Of a stretch of 64,000 bases of DNA, positions 56,901 to 64,000 are shown in pieces; position 1 is the stretch's first letter; every line of letters starts with the position of its first letter. Source of the DNA: Lateolabrax maculatus (lineage: Eukaryota; Chordata; Actinopteri; Acropomatiformes; Lateolabracidae). The notes below the pieces were generated by a model. That model saw only the letters and a program-made list of their open reading frames with translations, searched no databases and was not told the DNA's origin. A program made the position numbers and the translations under genes. The stretch is taken from contig CM062200.1 in assembly GCA_031216445.1 (NCBI GenBank), forward strand, positions 20,939,501-21,003,500, written 5' to 3'.

Positions 56901-58217
56901 GGTTACTACAGTTTCACAGGTTTCCAGTTTCCAAAATGTGAAACTGAAGAAAAACAGAAATAGATAAATATGTATCACCTTGGTGATGGTGAAAGTTCCA
57001 CATGTAACACCTTACATCTGTGTTCATTAAGCTCAGCATTGAAGTACTTATAGAAACTGAACATTATTGTGTAGTACATTGAATTATTTGATACATTTGA
57101 ACCATTGAAAGTTGTTGACAAAGAATTTGTTGATCAACTAATCTTTTCTTGGACCTAAGTAACCAGATTACAACCTGGTGTAACAACCATGCTCTGCTAC
57201 CCTGAAATTATCTAGACATTATCCGGAAGAGCTGTATGTGTGAACACAAATGTCTGAATCAGTTGGAGCAGACTTTAAACAGACTTAACCTGCCCTAGTA
57301 TAAAGTAAAGAGCAAATAATGATATAAAAATGTTATACTAGAAATAATACAAGTGGGACTTAAGTCTTGACACAGGCTTGTTTTCGGGTCAGTGAGTGTA
57401 GATTGAACAAGCCTTCCACAAGTGAAACCTCAGGCTCTACTTTAAGGTGAATCAAGTGGACAGAGATGTGTGTGATAGCTTCAGAGAGACAGCTGAGATA
57501 AACACAGTGTTCTGAAATATTGAGCAGTACAGAAGTCAGTGGGGAAACCTTCCTTCACTCACCAGTCTCAAAGTATAAAAGTAGGTCACTGGAGTTTTTT
57601 GGATATACATATTTAGGTATATTTATATATCTATAACCTACAATCCAATACTAGTTTAGGGTGTTGTTAATACAGTTTTCCCCTCATTAATTTTCTTTTC
57701 ATAGGACCTCTGTCTGCATTGTACAAGGATGTAAACGTAGTTCACCCCTCTCTGATGAGCTGCGTGGAGCCTCTGGAAAGTCAGCAGGTTCGGGAGCTCC
57801 TGAGGAGACTCGGAGTTCATGAACTGGAGCCTCAAGAACTACTGGAGCAGCACATCTACCCTTCAATAAAGAACAACAAATGGAAGGTACATACTGTATA
57901 TACTGGATAACTGTCACAAAAATTATTTTATGCTCATTTCACATAGTTTTAATCTTTCTTTCTTTCTTTCTTTCTTATATTGCCCTCTTTTTCTTTCTGC
58001 AACCCCGTCCTTCTCCACTGATTTAACCGCCAGTCAAAGCCAGAGGCAGTGGTGGTGAGTTACTTGGTTTTCATCAAGCTGCATTCCTCCTCCAGCCAGG
58101 AGTACTCAGACACTGCAGTACCCGTTCTCACCAGCAGGGGTCTGCTGTGCCCGAGCAATGAAAGGGTGCATTTCTCCAAGGAGTACGGCAACATCAACCT
58201 GACAAAGAAACTGCCTG
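26903..58217 (+). CDS. Large multi-exon gene: tandem LOTUS/OST-HTH domains fused to a NO VEIN/sacsin-type HSP90-like ATPase (C-terminus not in hand)
   Basis: Coding exons by eye: 26914-27507, 29635-29830, 29926-30281, 33015-33140, 33221-33418, 34705-34845, 35870-36127, 37064-37244, 37342-37508, 37690-37833, 37981-38159, 38477-38649, 38879-39103, 39258-39367, 40133-40348, 41089-41215, 41332-41545, 41710-41857, 42281-42458, 42622-42799, 49140-49266, 49416-49535, 49994-50144, 50217-50329, 55011-55161, 55323-55571, 56234-56446, 57705-57886, 58034-58217. All are bounded by AG/GT and phases agree throughout, giving 1,866 residues with no stop. Domains: LOTUS 1-70 and 91-160, acidic linker about 1130-1200, ATPase core from about 1202. 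LOTUS domains bind RNA or Vasa-type helicases; NO VEIN/sacsin ATPases are GHKL-fold. The joint function is unknown. The frame is open 5' of the ATG back to the acceptor, so an upstream coding exon is possible. The last exon ends in phase 1, so more follows. Confidence 0.9.
26914..27507 (+). CDS. Exon 1: two tandem LOTUS/OST-HTH domains
   Basis: This exon covers residues 1-198. LOTUS 1 (1-70) and LOTUS 2 (91-160) both show the family pattern: an initial helix VLENIVAM, HPxGIPxKxLAxxYSQ, a helix ending NLxLxSLGFxxMxSLVAxL, and a final hairpin DLVVxGxxVFHK. By eye 43 of 64 aligned residues agree between the two, so they arose by internal duplication within one exon. Known LOTUS proteins (Oskar, TDRD5, TDRD7, MARF1) act with RNA in germ granules. 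The tail (161-198) is low-complexity. The donor is CCAGAG/GTGAAT. Confidence 0.92.
28164..29364 (+). mobile_element. Harbinger-like relic with a Myb/SANT-type ORF
   Basis: It lies in intron 1. The ends are inverted repeats GAGGGGTGTAC (28,164) and GTACACCCCTC (29,354-29,364), with weaker similarity further in. At 28,362-28,544 the plus strand encodes MDRSRAPYFSQEEQLIMMES ... NKAREECWKKIC, a Myb/SANT-like DNA-binding domain of the kind carried by Harbinger transposons. The frame ends soon after at a stop. No transposase remains. A clean 3-base target duplication was not found. Confidence 0.6.
29635..30281 (+). CDS. Exons 2-3: linker and start of the helical region
   Basis: Exons 29635-29830 and 29926-30281 give residues 199-382. 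The first part is serine/proline-rich without a known domain. The second has a poly-glutamine patch (EKEQQQQA), then charged helices (LTKEQKGKIRDPTQREG, MVNNLMDDVIRDIAAEGEL). The splice is phase 1, completing an alanine codon. I recognise no named domain. Confidence 0.85.
31246..31272. repeat. (CA)n microsatellite
   Basis: A run of about twelve CA units lies in intron 3. Confidence 0.9.
31296..31490. repeat. Dispersed fish repeat with inverted ends
   Basis: It begins TTCCACTATCCCTGTGGGGACA and ends TCCCCACCGGGATATAAAAA, ends that are partly inverted. The middle has the phrases CCCTTACCCTAACCTTAACC and TGCCTAACC. I recognise this as a common fish interspersed repeat but cannot name the family with certainty. 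Confidence 0.6.
31975..32105 (+). repeat. Decayed dispersed repeat (GGCAGCACGGTGGTG type)
   Basis: The phrases GGCAGCACGGTGGTG, TACAGGTTAGGTTCATTGGTGA, AGGTGTGAATGTGAG and TGTCAGCCCTGTGATTGACTG occur in the order of a very common fish repeat, with an internal deletion between them. Confidence 0.7.
33015..36127 (+). CDS. Exons 4-7: conserved helical region before the ATPase
   Basis: Exons 33015-33140, 33221-33418, 34705-34845 and 35870-36127 give residues 383-623, all joined in phase 0. The sequence is helix-rich and basic in parts (SEARRIKPWMIPALKDLRY, LRIFRKRKSKPKVDLAEFM, REVIQKELEVETLERLRKIK). I cannot name a domain. A reading that continues past 36,127 is intron. Confidence 0.87.
34030..34220 (-). 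mobile_element. I/Nimb-like LINE fragment
   Basis: On the minus strand, broken readings similar to the linker between endonuclease and reverse transcriptase appear (a VDKG/WW-like stretch, then ALLMLKRNHRRI). The same block occurs at about 2,500 in the first LINE relic. It lies in intron 5. Confidence 0.45.
35560..35800 (+). mobile_element. Internally deleted Tc1-like transposon
   Basis: The plus strand reads SHRRATVAQIAEKDNAGYDG, the helix-turn-helix region of a Tc1 transposase, preceded by CCAAGGAAGGACAA-like sequence. It jumps to a 3' end (GGCAGATGGTTTTAATGTTGTGGCTGATC). Nearly all of the catalytic domain is missing. It lies in intron 6. Confidence 0.7.
37064..40348 (+). CDS. Exons 8-15: long middle region
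   Basis: Eight exons give residues 624-1088. There is a lysine/threonine-rich segment (KTTEQTKKEDKPTTS) and a helical segment (LAHMASLERKLTKHFQVKNF). A small-residue-rich stretch in exon 13 (SSAAMALDPVGTAGHLVSMV and APIALLANHMH) could be buried helices. A final block is TDWVKDYQKKLNPPQ. Introns are short (77-765 bases). No catalytic motif is recognised. Confidence 0.87.
40545..40966. repeat. Dispersed fish repeat in intron 15
   Basis: Phrases such as GCGTTCAGAGATGCTC, AACGAGTGGTTATTT, GACTGCCGCTCACTGGATAT and CATTCTGATGCTTGGTTTGA are those of a widespread fish repeat. It appears complete except for its last bases. I do not assign a superfamily. Confidence 0.7.
41089..41857 (+). CDS. Exons 16-18: acidic linker and start of the ATPase module
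   Basis: Residues 1089-1251. Exons 16-17 encode a strongly acidic, serine-rich, probably disordered linker (for example EVAEGEDEEELYELPNGET). Exon 18 begins RKNEFGIGVEL and ends SKDTHFVLELIQ, the block that opens the NO VEIN-type ATPase. It carries the conserved glutamate (1248) of the ExxxN box, whose asparagine is the first residue of exon 19. Confidence 0.9.
42281..49266 (+). CDS. Exons 19-21: HSP90-like (GHKL) ATPase core
   Basis: Exons 42281-42458, 42622-42799 and 49140-49266 give residues 1252-1412. N-box: E1248...N1252 followed by ADDNSYP. The DxGxG equivalent reads NNETGF (1281-1286), the wording used by the sacsin/NO VEIN group. STK lies at 1300-1302 and the glycine loop GQKGIGFKSVF at 1311-1321; its first glycine codon is split by an intron. 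The last exon has IHSNGFHLRFDK-type strand context continuing to WATKICLPLRFES. The intron between exons 20 and 21 is 6.3 kb and full of repeats, but phase 2 is kept on both sides. Confidence 0.92.
43345..43768 (+). mobile_element. Solo LTR with perfect 5-base target duplication
   Basis: It starts TGTGAGGG and ends CCATCACA (424 bases, TG...CA). It is flanked by CAGGG at 43,340-43,344 and CAGGG at 43,769-43,773. AATAAA lies near 43,691, so its sense is plus. It splits the antisense LINE between the DYCNS and LHWLPV blocks, so it is younger than that LINE. Confidence 0.88.
44442..44570. repeat. Hairpin unit and CTG-rich run
   Basis: One copy of a unit with the inverted repeat CTCCCTGCC...GGCAGGGAG (44,457-44,505; here CTGGAAGGGCAGGGAGG) is followed by a (CTG/CTT)n run at 44,535-44,572. 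The unit recurs twice at 45,030-45,208. Confidence 0.7.
45030..45208. repeat. Two tandem hairpin units, period 91
   Basis: TGCCTGGTATGAT starts units at 45,030 and 45,121. Each holds CTCCCTGCCTTA...CTTTCCA and, after a short loop, TGGAA(T/G)GGCAGGGAGG, an inverted repeat. A third unit is 590 bases away at 44,442. Confidence 0.8.
46077..46620 (-). repeat. Repeat family A/B/C, arm B
   Basis: This is the reverse complement of copy A at 20,272-20,812 with small differences. It faces arm C (47,587-48,016) across about 970 bases, so B and C form one long inverted repeat. Confidence 0.85.
47020..47135 (-). repeat. 3'-end fragment of a common fish retroposon
   Basis: On the minus strand CACTGCCGCCAAATGCTTGCTCATGG and, further on, TATATAAATAAAATA match the phrase order of 61,940-62,140 (CACTGTCGCCAAGTGCTTGCTCATGG). 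It lies in the core between arms B and C. Confidence 0.6.
47463..47524. repeat. (TA/CA)n mixed microsatellite
   Basis: ACACACATATATATATATAC repeats with variants run to about 47,524. Confidence 0.85.
47587..48016 (+). repeat. Repeat family A/B/C, arm C
   Basis: It has the same orientation as copy A and lacks the first 60 or so bases and a short piece near 47,973. It is the inverted partner of arm B. Confidence 0.85.
48017..48418 (-). mobile_element. Possible LINE 5' end
   Basis: On the minus strand it starts near CAAGATGGCGGATGCTGG, a 5' phrase common to LINE leaders, and is GC-rich unlike its surroundings. If so, the B/C inverted repeat is an insertion into the LINE whose remainder starts at 46,065. 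No coding block proves it. Confidence 0.35.
49416..50329 (+). CDS. Exons 22-24: second half of the ATPase region
   Basis: Residues 1413-1540. Blocks include RYIAIYNQ/SEKHIVTMTRKD at the junction, WLVVKTTVQPNK and VFAYLPLRSFGFRFIIQGDF. The phrase DFDIPSSREDVDRDSSWNQW matches the family theme in which a loop with SSRED follows the strand region. It ends AMDVFT in phase 0. Confidence 0.9.
51240..53980 (+). mobile_element. Sense L2/Rex1-like LINE with two internal deletions
   Basis: It lies in intron 24. An endonuclease part has LSNVRSLCNKLDELQLL and FTETWLCGSIPDSALQL, then breaks after YTNSG and resumes with TLADQILSVERTNPDSLVIV. The linker (52,000-52,700) has VHLIPAYRQKLKLC and VWKGLRQITNYKPR. 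At RQNPRKADSTCRWITDFLSD about 160 residues of reverse transcriptase (fingers and the first catalytic aspartate) are missing. The rest has SPQGCVLSPLLFSLY, FADDTTLIGLI, the C-terminal block and a 3' UTR ending GCAATAAACCCAATTCCGA. Not autonomous. Confidence 0.9.
54010..54130 (-). mobile_element. Possible LTR 3' end fragment
   Basis: Read on the minus strand, AATAAATCACTGAAGTCC is followed by GCACTTGGGTCCTGTTCC and an end CAGCCTGACAG. This is the same layout as the end of the Gypsy LTR at 16,951 (AATAAA then CATTTGGGTCC). No other part of an element is seen. Confidence 0.4.
55011..58217 (+). CDS. Exons 25-29: C-terminal helical part seen so far
   Basis: Exons 55011-55161, 55323-55571, 56234-56446, 57705-57886 and 58034-58217 give residues 1541-1866. 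The text is typical of NO VEIN-like proteins: FIPLPDEVLDFFKPVA, AFLPTLSSDGKVVYKLPSQV, LRDLPIIPLSDGRVVALS, then LGVHELEPQELLEQHIYPSI. A basic stretch ETKTKKKKAQAQP ends exon 27. Exon 29 ends KKLP in phase 1. No stop and no DUF3883-type C-terminal domain is found in the remaining 5.8 kb. Confidence 0.9.
57957..57977. repeat. (TTTC)n microsatellite
   Basis: About five TTTC units lie in intron 28, upstream of the exon 29 acceptor. Confidence 0.85.
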
Positions 58218-58513
58218 GTATGGAGAAACCCACAATTCTTAATAGTGACACGTGCACACACGCACTTTTGAGTTATTATTGAATAGGAACTTCGTACCTC
58301 GTATTGTTCAGTGTCCATGCTGTCCCTAGAAAACCAGCAGAAATATCCAAAACTCTCACCAAGACTTGTTTTTATTGTTCCCAGCTGCCATCTCCCTGTT
58401 CTTCTATGTGTTTGTGTGTGTAATTTTCTTTTGTGATGAAAGTAGTTTGCAATTATTTGAGCTTTCTTCCATTGTTGGAGTTAAAGAAAGCATGAAATGC
58501 CTAGTATTGAACA

Positions 58514-58517
<4 letters not shown>

Positions 58518-58557
<40 letters not shown>
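58518..58557. repeat. (GT)n microsatellite
   Basis: A pure run of about twenty GT units lies after exon 29. Confidence 0.95.
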
Positions 58558-58558
<1 letters not shown>

Positions 58559-59861
58559 TGTGGAAATGTGGACAACGGATCAGAACACTTGGTCTGCACT
58601 TTGATAAAGAGAGGGTATGAATTCACAAACTACGTTTCTGCTCTTCCCATTTAAACACATTAGTGGGAGCATTTTTAGACCATAATATTTTCACATTATT
58701 GAGGATACCTTGCCACTGTGCTCTAATAGTAGTATAAATGTCAACACTAACCCTCACCCTATCAACTCGGGCCACCCATTTAATGTTGAGTAGGGGGTGT
58801 CACGATTTTGATTGTTATCTAAAATTGATCGGAATGAGCTTTTGATTTCTATCATCGAAATCAAAGCAGGATCTGCAATCCCACACCCACTTGTGCCGAA
58901 AAAATGACGACAGTTGCACTTTTTGAGACACCATGGCCACTGCCGGAGTTTGAGATGATGGAACAGAACTGGAAAATCCTCCTGCTTCCCTAAACGTAGC
59001 AACATTTTGCCACCGTCGCTCAGAACAGAAATTCTACAGCGCTTGTTTTACCCAGAAAGTTTTGTCAGTGCACCTGTTGTTGTTGTTGTTGCTGTTGCTC
59101 TCTCTCACATCAGCTGTAGCATGCTAGTCAGTTTAGCCTTGTTTCCCGGTTAGTTACAGCATAAATAGACATCATTTAGTGTCAAACTTGAATGCCAACA
59201 TTGTTCAGTTGAGGTGTGCTTTCATCGTATATATTTCAGTTGTGCTGCCCTGTATACATGAGCGCCAGCTGCAGTTGTTCAGTTCTTCTTATTATTATTT
59301 GCCATCTTTCGGGGGAAAAACGAGGCACTAAGGCTACTCAAAAAGTCCTGAAACTTGGCCCAAAATTCAGGCTCGGCGAAAATTCATATCTGTTATGGTA
59401 CCCTGGCATGGGCGTGGCAAAATGACTCGAGAGTGCCCCCTAAACTCAGATGGGACATTCCGTAATACCTACATGCACCAAAATTGGTGGGCAGATGTAT
59501 CAGGTCCAGACTAAAACAAAATCCTCTTGGGGCGTATCCATAAAACAAACAGGAAGTCGGCCATTTTGAATTTTGTGACTTTTTGGCCATTTTCAGGGGT
59601 TTGAAAATGCTCCTAGCAGGTTAATCCGATCCACCTCAAAGTTACTCAGGCTGTAATCAAGACTTCAATGAACCACCGTTGTAAAAAGAGTGCGTAGAAC
59701 TTGAACAGCGTGGCGATGGTGAGCGTCCGTTTTTGATGGTTCGCCATAAAACAGGAAGCTGTTTTTAGTCCACTGTACATCATCCAATCTGCCCCAAACT
59801 CATGTTTAATAAGAGTCCTGTCCTGAACACGTGTATACGTCAAACTTTTCTCAAAGCCATA

Positions 59862-60022
59862 GCGCCTCCTACTGGCAACAGGAAATGTCATGTTTTATAC
59901 TTTGATGTACTCCTCCAAGTGCTTTGGCCACACCCACCTCAATTGTGGTCAGATATCGCCTTAAGATCTTGATGACGCTTTACAGTGAAAACTGTGAGTT
60001 TTCATCGTAGGGAAGTTGCCTT
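59862..60022 (+). repeat. Internal direct repeat, first unit
   Basis: GCGCCTCCTACTGGCAACAG ... TTTACAGTGAAAACTGTGAG recurs at 60,171-60,330 with few differences, an offset of about 309 bases. Confidence 0.85.
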
Positions 60023-60170
60023 GGCAAGGCAGAGAATTTTGATGTTTCGCCGTGAAAATTTGAACAGCTGTCAATCGCCCCCACGTGATCACAGCTTTTC
60101 CATATTTCAGACGTTTGATGACCCTCCCGCCCTGAAGGCCTCTACAGTGGAATTTTGAATCAAAGTCATA

Positions 60171-60330
60171 GCGCCTCCTACTGGCAACAGGAAATGTCAA
60201 GTTTTATACTTTGATGTAGTCCTCCGAGTGCTTTGGCCACACCCACCTAAATTGTGGTCAGATGTCGCCTTAAGACCTTGATGAAGCTTTACAGTGAAAA
60301 CTGTGAGGTTTCATCAAAGGGCATTGCCCT
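60171..60330 (+). repeat. Internal direct repeat, second unit
   Basis: Partner of 59,862-60,022. Diverged versions also occur in the opposite arm near 63,240 and 63,550. Confidence 0.85.
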
Positions 60331-60971
60331 GGCGGGGTGGAGAACTTCGATGCTTCGCCATGAACAATTAAACCGCTCCCCCTACCAAATTAAACGGGCT
60401 AGCCCTCGCTGTACGTTAAACCTAGATGCACGTACTTTGGTAGGCGCATGTAACATACCAAGACACATAAAAAAGTCTCTTGGTGCCATGACCTAAACCC
60501 AACAGGGAGTCAGCCATTTTGAATTCAATGTCAAAATTTCCTCAAATATGGCAATTTAAGGGGCTCGTACTTTAACGAATTAGTCCTAGGAGGTTAATCA
60601 GATCATCTTCAACTTTGGTCAGTTTATACAAAAGACGTTAAAGATTTAAACTTGTTGAAGGTTTCTACAAAACTCGTACGGTTTGTTTGTGGCGGCGTGG
60701 TGACCATTTGATGTCTCGTCAGGAACAGGAAGTTTCTGTAACTCTGTGCCACATGGTCAGATTGTTTCAAATCTTCACATGTTTGATGACAGTCCAAGCC
60801 CAAACACGTGTACATGGTGTATTCCTTTAATTTTCATCCGCCTTACACAAAAATCTCACTACGTGCTCTATAGACGATATGCGGCAACGGCGTCCGCTCA
60901 CGAGACCGCGGCCGCCACACGCCCCGGCGTACACACGGGAGCGAGGGCCCGTCATCACTGCTTGCAGCTTT

Positions 60972-61000
60972 AATTATTATTATTATTATTATTATTATTA
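60972..61000. repeat. (ATT)n microsatellite
   Basis: About nine ATT units lie at the end of the left arm. They look like the tail of a retroposed or foldback element. Confidence 0.9.
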
Positions 61001-61037
61001 TAGAATTGTGGATTGGGAGAACTGTGACACCCCTAGT

Positions 61038-61939
61038 TAAATATCTGCATATCTAAGGAAGGGTAATATGGCCAAAAAATAATATGACCATATTTCAGGG
61101 AATTTTCTGTGATAATGATATTCTTGACAATATGACAAAATACTGAAAAATATTCATTTCAAGAACATACAATTGCAACAAAGAAGTGTTATAGTTTTGC
61201 ATGTCAGCATAAGTTTGCCTTCAAATATTCAGTAAAAACAAAACAAATTATCTGTCAGTTCTTTATAGGGCTGACCCGATTGCTTTGAACCTTCTACTGT
61301 TGCCCTGTTAATCAACACCAAATCCGTATCAGCATTCATCTCATTTGGCAACACAGCCGCTGGAGCTGATCGTGGCCACTGCTCAATTCCACCAGACGTT
61401 TCAGAAGAGTCCCAGAGGCTCTCTGCTATGGTCCACTTATATATGTAAATAATGACCGCAAATTTTGAGGAAAGTAGGATAGCTTGTGTTGAATTAACTC
61501 CTCCCTGTGGAGCCATTAGCAATTTTGCTTTCAGCCATGCTTGTTGTTGCAGTAACAGTAAGACGCCATTCCATCAACAAGTCTAATTATTGTCAATGAA
61601 TAGCAGCTACCAGATGCCATGTTGAGGTTGACCTCCAGGCAGTTGTTTGTTTATGATTGCAACCGCGCAGATGTAACGTTATGATTACATTAAATCATGT
61701 TCCGAAAACTACACTTATGTGATTCGCTGAAATAGAAGGCGACATCTGAGGATACAGATTTTGGGAAGGGTAGTCTCAAAAAACCCACACACAAATGCAG
61801 TGAAGTTCAAACATGAAAAGCAGTTTGTAAATGCAGGTTCAACAGTCTGTATATTCATGTAACAACAATATATTTGTATATTACCTCCTGTTCTGTCTCC
61901 CCTCTCCCCCTCTCTCCTCCCCTTTCAACCCAACTCGGT
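61038..61939. other. No gene recognised
   Basis: Moderately complex sequence between repeats. A minus-strand frame at 61,229-61,522 has no recognisable domain and I do not support it as a gene. A CT-rich run lies at 61,890-61,925. Confidence 0.35.
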
Positions 61940-62140
61940 CAATGCAGATGGCCGCCCACCCAGAGCCTGGTTCTGCTCGAGGTTTCTACCTGTTAAAAGG
62001 GAGTTTTTCCTCGCCACTGTCGCCAAGTGCTTGCTCATGGTGGGAACTGTTGGGTCTCTGTAAATAATATTTTAAAGAGTATGGTCTAGATCTACTCTAT
62101 GTGAAAGCGTCTTGAGATAACTTTGGTTATGATTTGGCGG
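61940..62140 (+). repeat. 3' end of a common fish retroposon
   Basis: GATGGCCGCCCACCCAGAGC, GTTAAAAGGGAGTTTTTCCTC and CACTGTCGCCAAGTGCTTGC, then GTCTAGATCTACTCTATGTG and TTGAGATAACTTTGG, make up a widespread fish repeat end. An antisense fragment is at 47,020-47,135. Confidence 0.7.
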
Positions 62141-62145
62141 GGGCG

Positions 62146-63990
62146 TGTCACAGCCACGGCCTCGTGACCGGATGCTGACACCGCGTATCGTGCGTAGAGC
62201 ACGTAGTGAGACTTTTGTGTAAAGCGGATGAAGATTGCCATATAACGCTTACTTCCCGTTGCCAGTAGGTGGCTTAGTGACTATGACACCTATTTGGTGT
62301 TTAGATGTGTTCAGGCAGAGACTGTAATCAAGCATATGAAGTTTTGAAACGATCTGACCATGCAGAGTAAATTACAATAAGTTCTTCTGTCAAAGGCAGC
62401 TGTACAGGTTAAAGCCTAAGGAATCTCCATCAGAGGTTTGTATCCATTACCATGGCAACACTGCCATCTGCTGTACCACATAAAAACAGATCCAGAATAT
62501 TATCAGTGTTTCATGGAAAAAAATCAAACTTTGGTGGCACGCCCGGCCATACCGTTCGAGGTGTGCGAAACAATCTGACGATGTGGAGCAGCGTTACAAA
62601 TACTTCCGGTTCCTGGTGAGACATCAAAAGTCACCGTGCCGCCACGGACAAACCGAGTTTTGTAGAAACCTTCGACAATTTTAAATCTTTAATGGCTCTT
62701 GTATAAACTGACCAAGTTTGAAGAGGATCTGATTAACCTCCTAGGACTAGTTTGTTAAAGTACGAGCCCCTTAAATTGCCACATTTGAGGAAATTTTGAC
62801 ATTGAATTCAAAATGCCTGACTTCCTGTTGGGTTTAGGTCATGGCATCAAGAAACTTTTTTTAGCGTCTTGGTATGTTACATGTGCCTACCAAATTACGT
62901 GCATCTAGGTTTAATGTACAGCGAGGGCTAGCCTGTTGAATTTTGTAGGGGGCGCTACCGAGCTATTTTGCCACACCCACACAAAAAAAACATATCAGAT
63001 AGACAGTCTCATGTCTCTCAATATATGTGCCAAGTTGTGTGAGTTTGCAAGCAATTCTAACCCCTCAAACACAGCTACGTGTTCTCATGGCGAACAATAC
63101 GTCGCCATGGCAACGGCGTTTGATGAAATCTCAAAAGCTTCATAAAATCACATCACCAACTTGTCAAGGCTTTGCTGACCAAAATTGGGGCAGATGTGCT
63201 TAACCGGCTAGTAGTAATTAGTAAAAGTATAGCGCCTGTAACTTCCTGTTGCCAGTAGGTGGCACTTTGACTATGATTCAAAATTTCTCTGTAGATGTCT
63301 TCAAGGCAGGACGGTCATCAAACGTCTGAAATCTGGAAAAGATGTGACCACGTGGGGGCGAGTGACAACTGTTTTTTTTTCATGGCGAAGCATCGAAATT
63401 CTCCACCCCACCAAGGCAACTTCCCTACGATGAAAACTCACAGTTTTCACAATAAAGCTTCATCAAGGTCTTAAGGTGATATCTGACCACAATTGAGGAG
63501 GATGTGGTCAAAGCACTTGGAGGACTACATCAAAGTATAAAACTTGACATTTCTGGTTGTCAGTAGGTGGCGCTCTAACTATCAGTCAAGTTTGACATGT
63601 ACACGTGTTCAGGACAGGACTCTTATCAAACATGGGAAGTTTGAATCAGATCTGACAATGTACAGTGGAGTTAGGAGCCACTTCCTGTTTAGTGGCGAAT
63701 CATCGAACTTTGAGACCCCACCACGGCCACGCCATATGACAAAAGCTCAGTATTTTTCCAACAGTTAAGGTCTTTTTTGTAAGCTGACCAAAATTGAAGC
63801 AGATCTAACTGTCTTGGATAAATTCGCTGTAGTTCGACCCCCACAAATTGCACAATTTGGACATAAAAGTAAAAATATCTGACTTCCTGTTTGTTTTAGG
63901 GTATGGCTCCATGAGACTTTTTGGTGCGTCTAGCCATGATACGTGTGCTTACCAAATTTCGTACTTGTATGTTAAACCTACTTAACCTAA
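62146..63990 (-). repeat. Large inverted repeat, right arm
   Basis: This is the reverse-complement counterpart of 59,330-60,965, with indels. It carries the phrases AGAGCACGTAGTGAGACTTTTG (62,196), GGTTTAGGTCATGGCATCAA (62,830) and ACTTCCTGTTGCCAGTAGGTGG (63,240). The arm may continue past the window edge. Confidence 0.8.
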
Positions 63991-64000
63991 TTAATGCAAA

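Larger units (their letters stand above)
59330..60965 (+). repeat. Large inverted repeat, left arm
   Basis: Many blocks are found in reverse complement in 62,146-63,990, for example TGGTGCCATGACCTAAACCC, TTCAAAATGGCTGACTCCC (reverse strand) and ATCTCACTACGTGCTCTATA. It ends GCTTGCAGCTTTAATT followed by (ATT)n. An internal unit recurs at 59,862 and 60,171. Non-coding; family not identified. Confidence 0.8.
58791..61037. mobile_element. hAT-like element with a nested repeat
   Basis: The left end TAGGGGGTGTCACGATTTTG and the right end on the minus strand CTAGGGGTGTCACAGTTCTC are inverted and of hAT type. Inside, 59,330-60,965 belongs to another repeat family. No transposase reading and no clear 8-base target duplication. 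Confidence 0.55.

Noticed and set aside
61229..61522. A 97-codon minus-strand frame
   Set aside because: It has no domain, lies between repeats, and has no splice or promoter support.
1..64000. CRISPR arrays, prokaryotic operons, integrons or toxin-antitoxin pairs
   Set aside because: The window has spliced eukaryotic genes and fish repeats. No regularly spaced short repeats with unique spacers or operon structure were seen.

Overview
The window is vertebrate nuclear DNA, most likely from a ray-finned (teleost) fish. The evidence is GT-AG spliced multi-exon genes, a recognisable calhm2 orthologue, and a fish-type mix of mobile elements: L2/Rex1-, I/Nimb- and Tx1/L1-like LINEs, a Ty3/Gypsy element, solo LTRs, hAT, Tc1 and Harbinger relics, and foldback elements. 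I see no rRNA, tRNA, CRISPR array or prokaryotic operon.

There are two host genes. (1) calhm2 lies on the minus strand (7079 to 5166). It has two coding exons and gives a 321-residue CALHM channel protein. (2) A large plus-strand gene runs from 26,903 to at least 58,217. I could join 29 coding exons, all with GT-AG junctions and consistent phase, giving at least 1,866 residues. The protein begins with two tandem LOTUS/OST-HTH domains. A long helical region and an acidic linker follow, then a sacsin/NO VEIN-type HSP90-like ATPase core (ExxxN box, NNETGF, STK, GQKGIGFKS). The C-terminus was not found. Joining a germline/small-RNA-type RNA-binding module to an HSP90-like ATPase is the most interesting biology here.

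Layout: 1-5,165 holds a solo LTR and three LINE relics. 5,166-7,320 is calhm2. 7,330-12,590 holds a hairpin repeat, an LTR-like stretch, a decayed LINE endonuclease, a dead hAT transposase and an L2/Rex1 tail. 12,590-18,125 is a three-level nest: a minus-strand Gypsy inside a plus-strand solo LTR inside a plus-strand Tx1/L1 LINE. 18,240-19,200 is a minus-strand hAT-like transposase relic. 20,270-25,790 holds dispersed repeats and a nest of foldback elements. 26,900-58,217 is the LOTUS/ATPase gene, whose introns hold a Harbinger relic, a Tc1 relic, an antisense LINE carrying a solo LTR with a perfect target duplication, a long-armed inverted repeat and a sense L2/Rex1 LINE. 58,790-64,000 is a hAT element and two large inverted repeat arms.

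The two host genes show no obvious functional link. All mobile elements seen carry disabling lesions or are non-coding. Splice sites, homology and repeat boundaries were judged by eye; no search was run.
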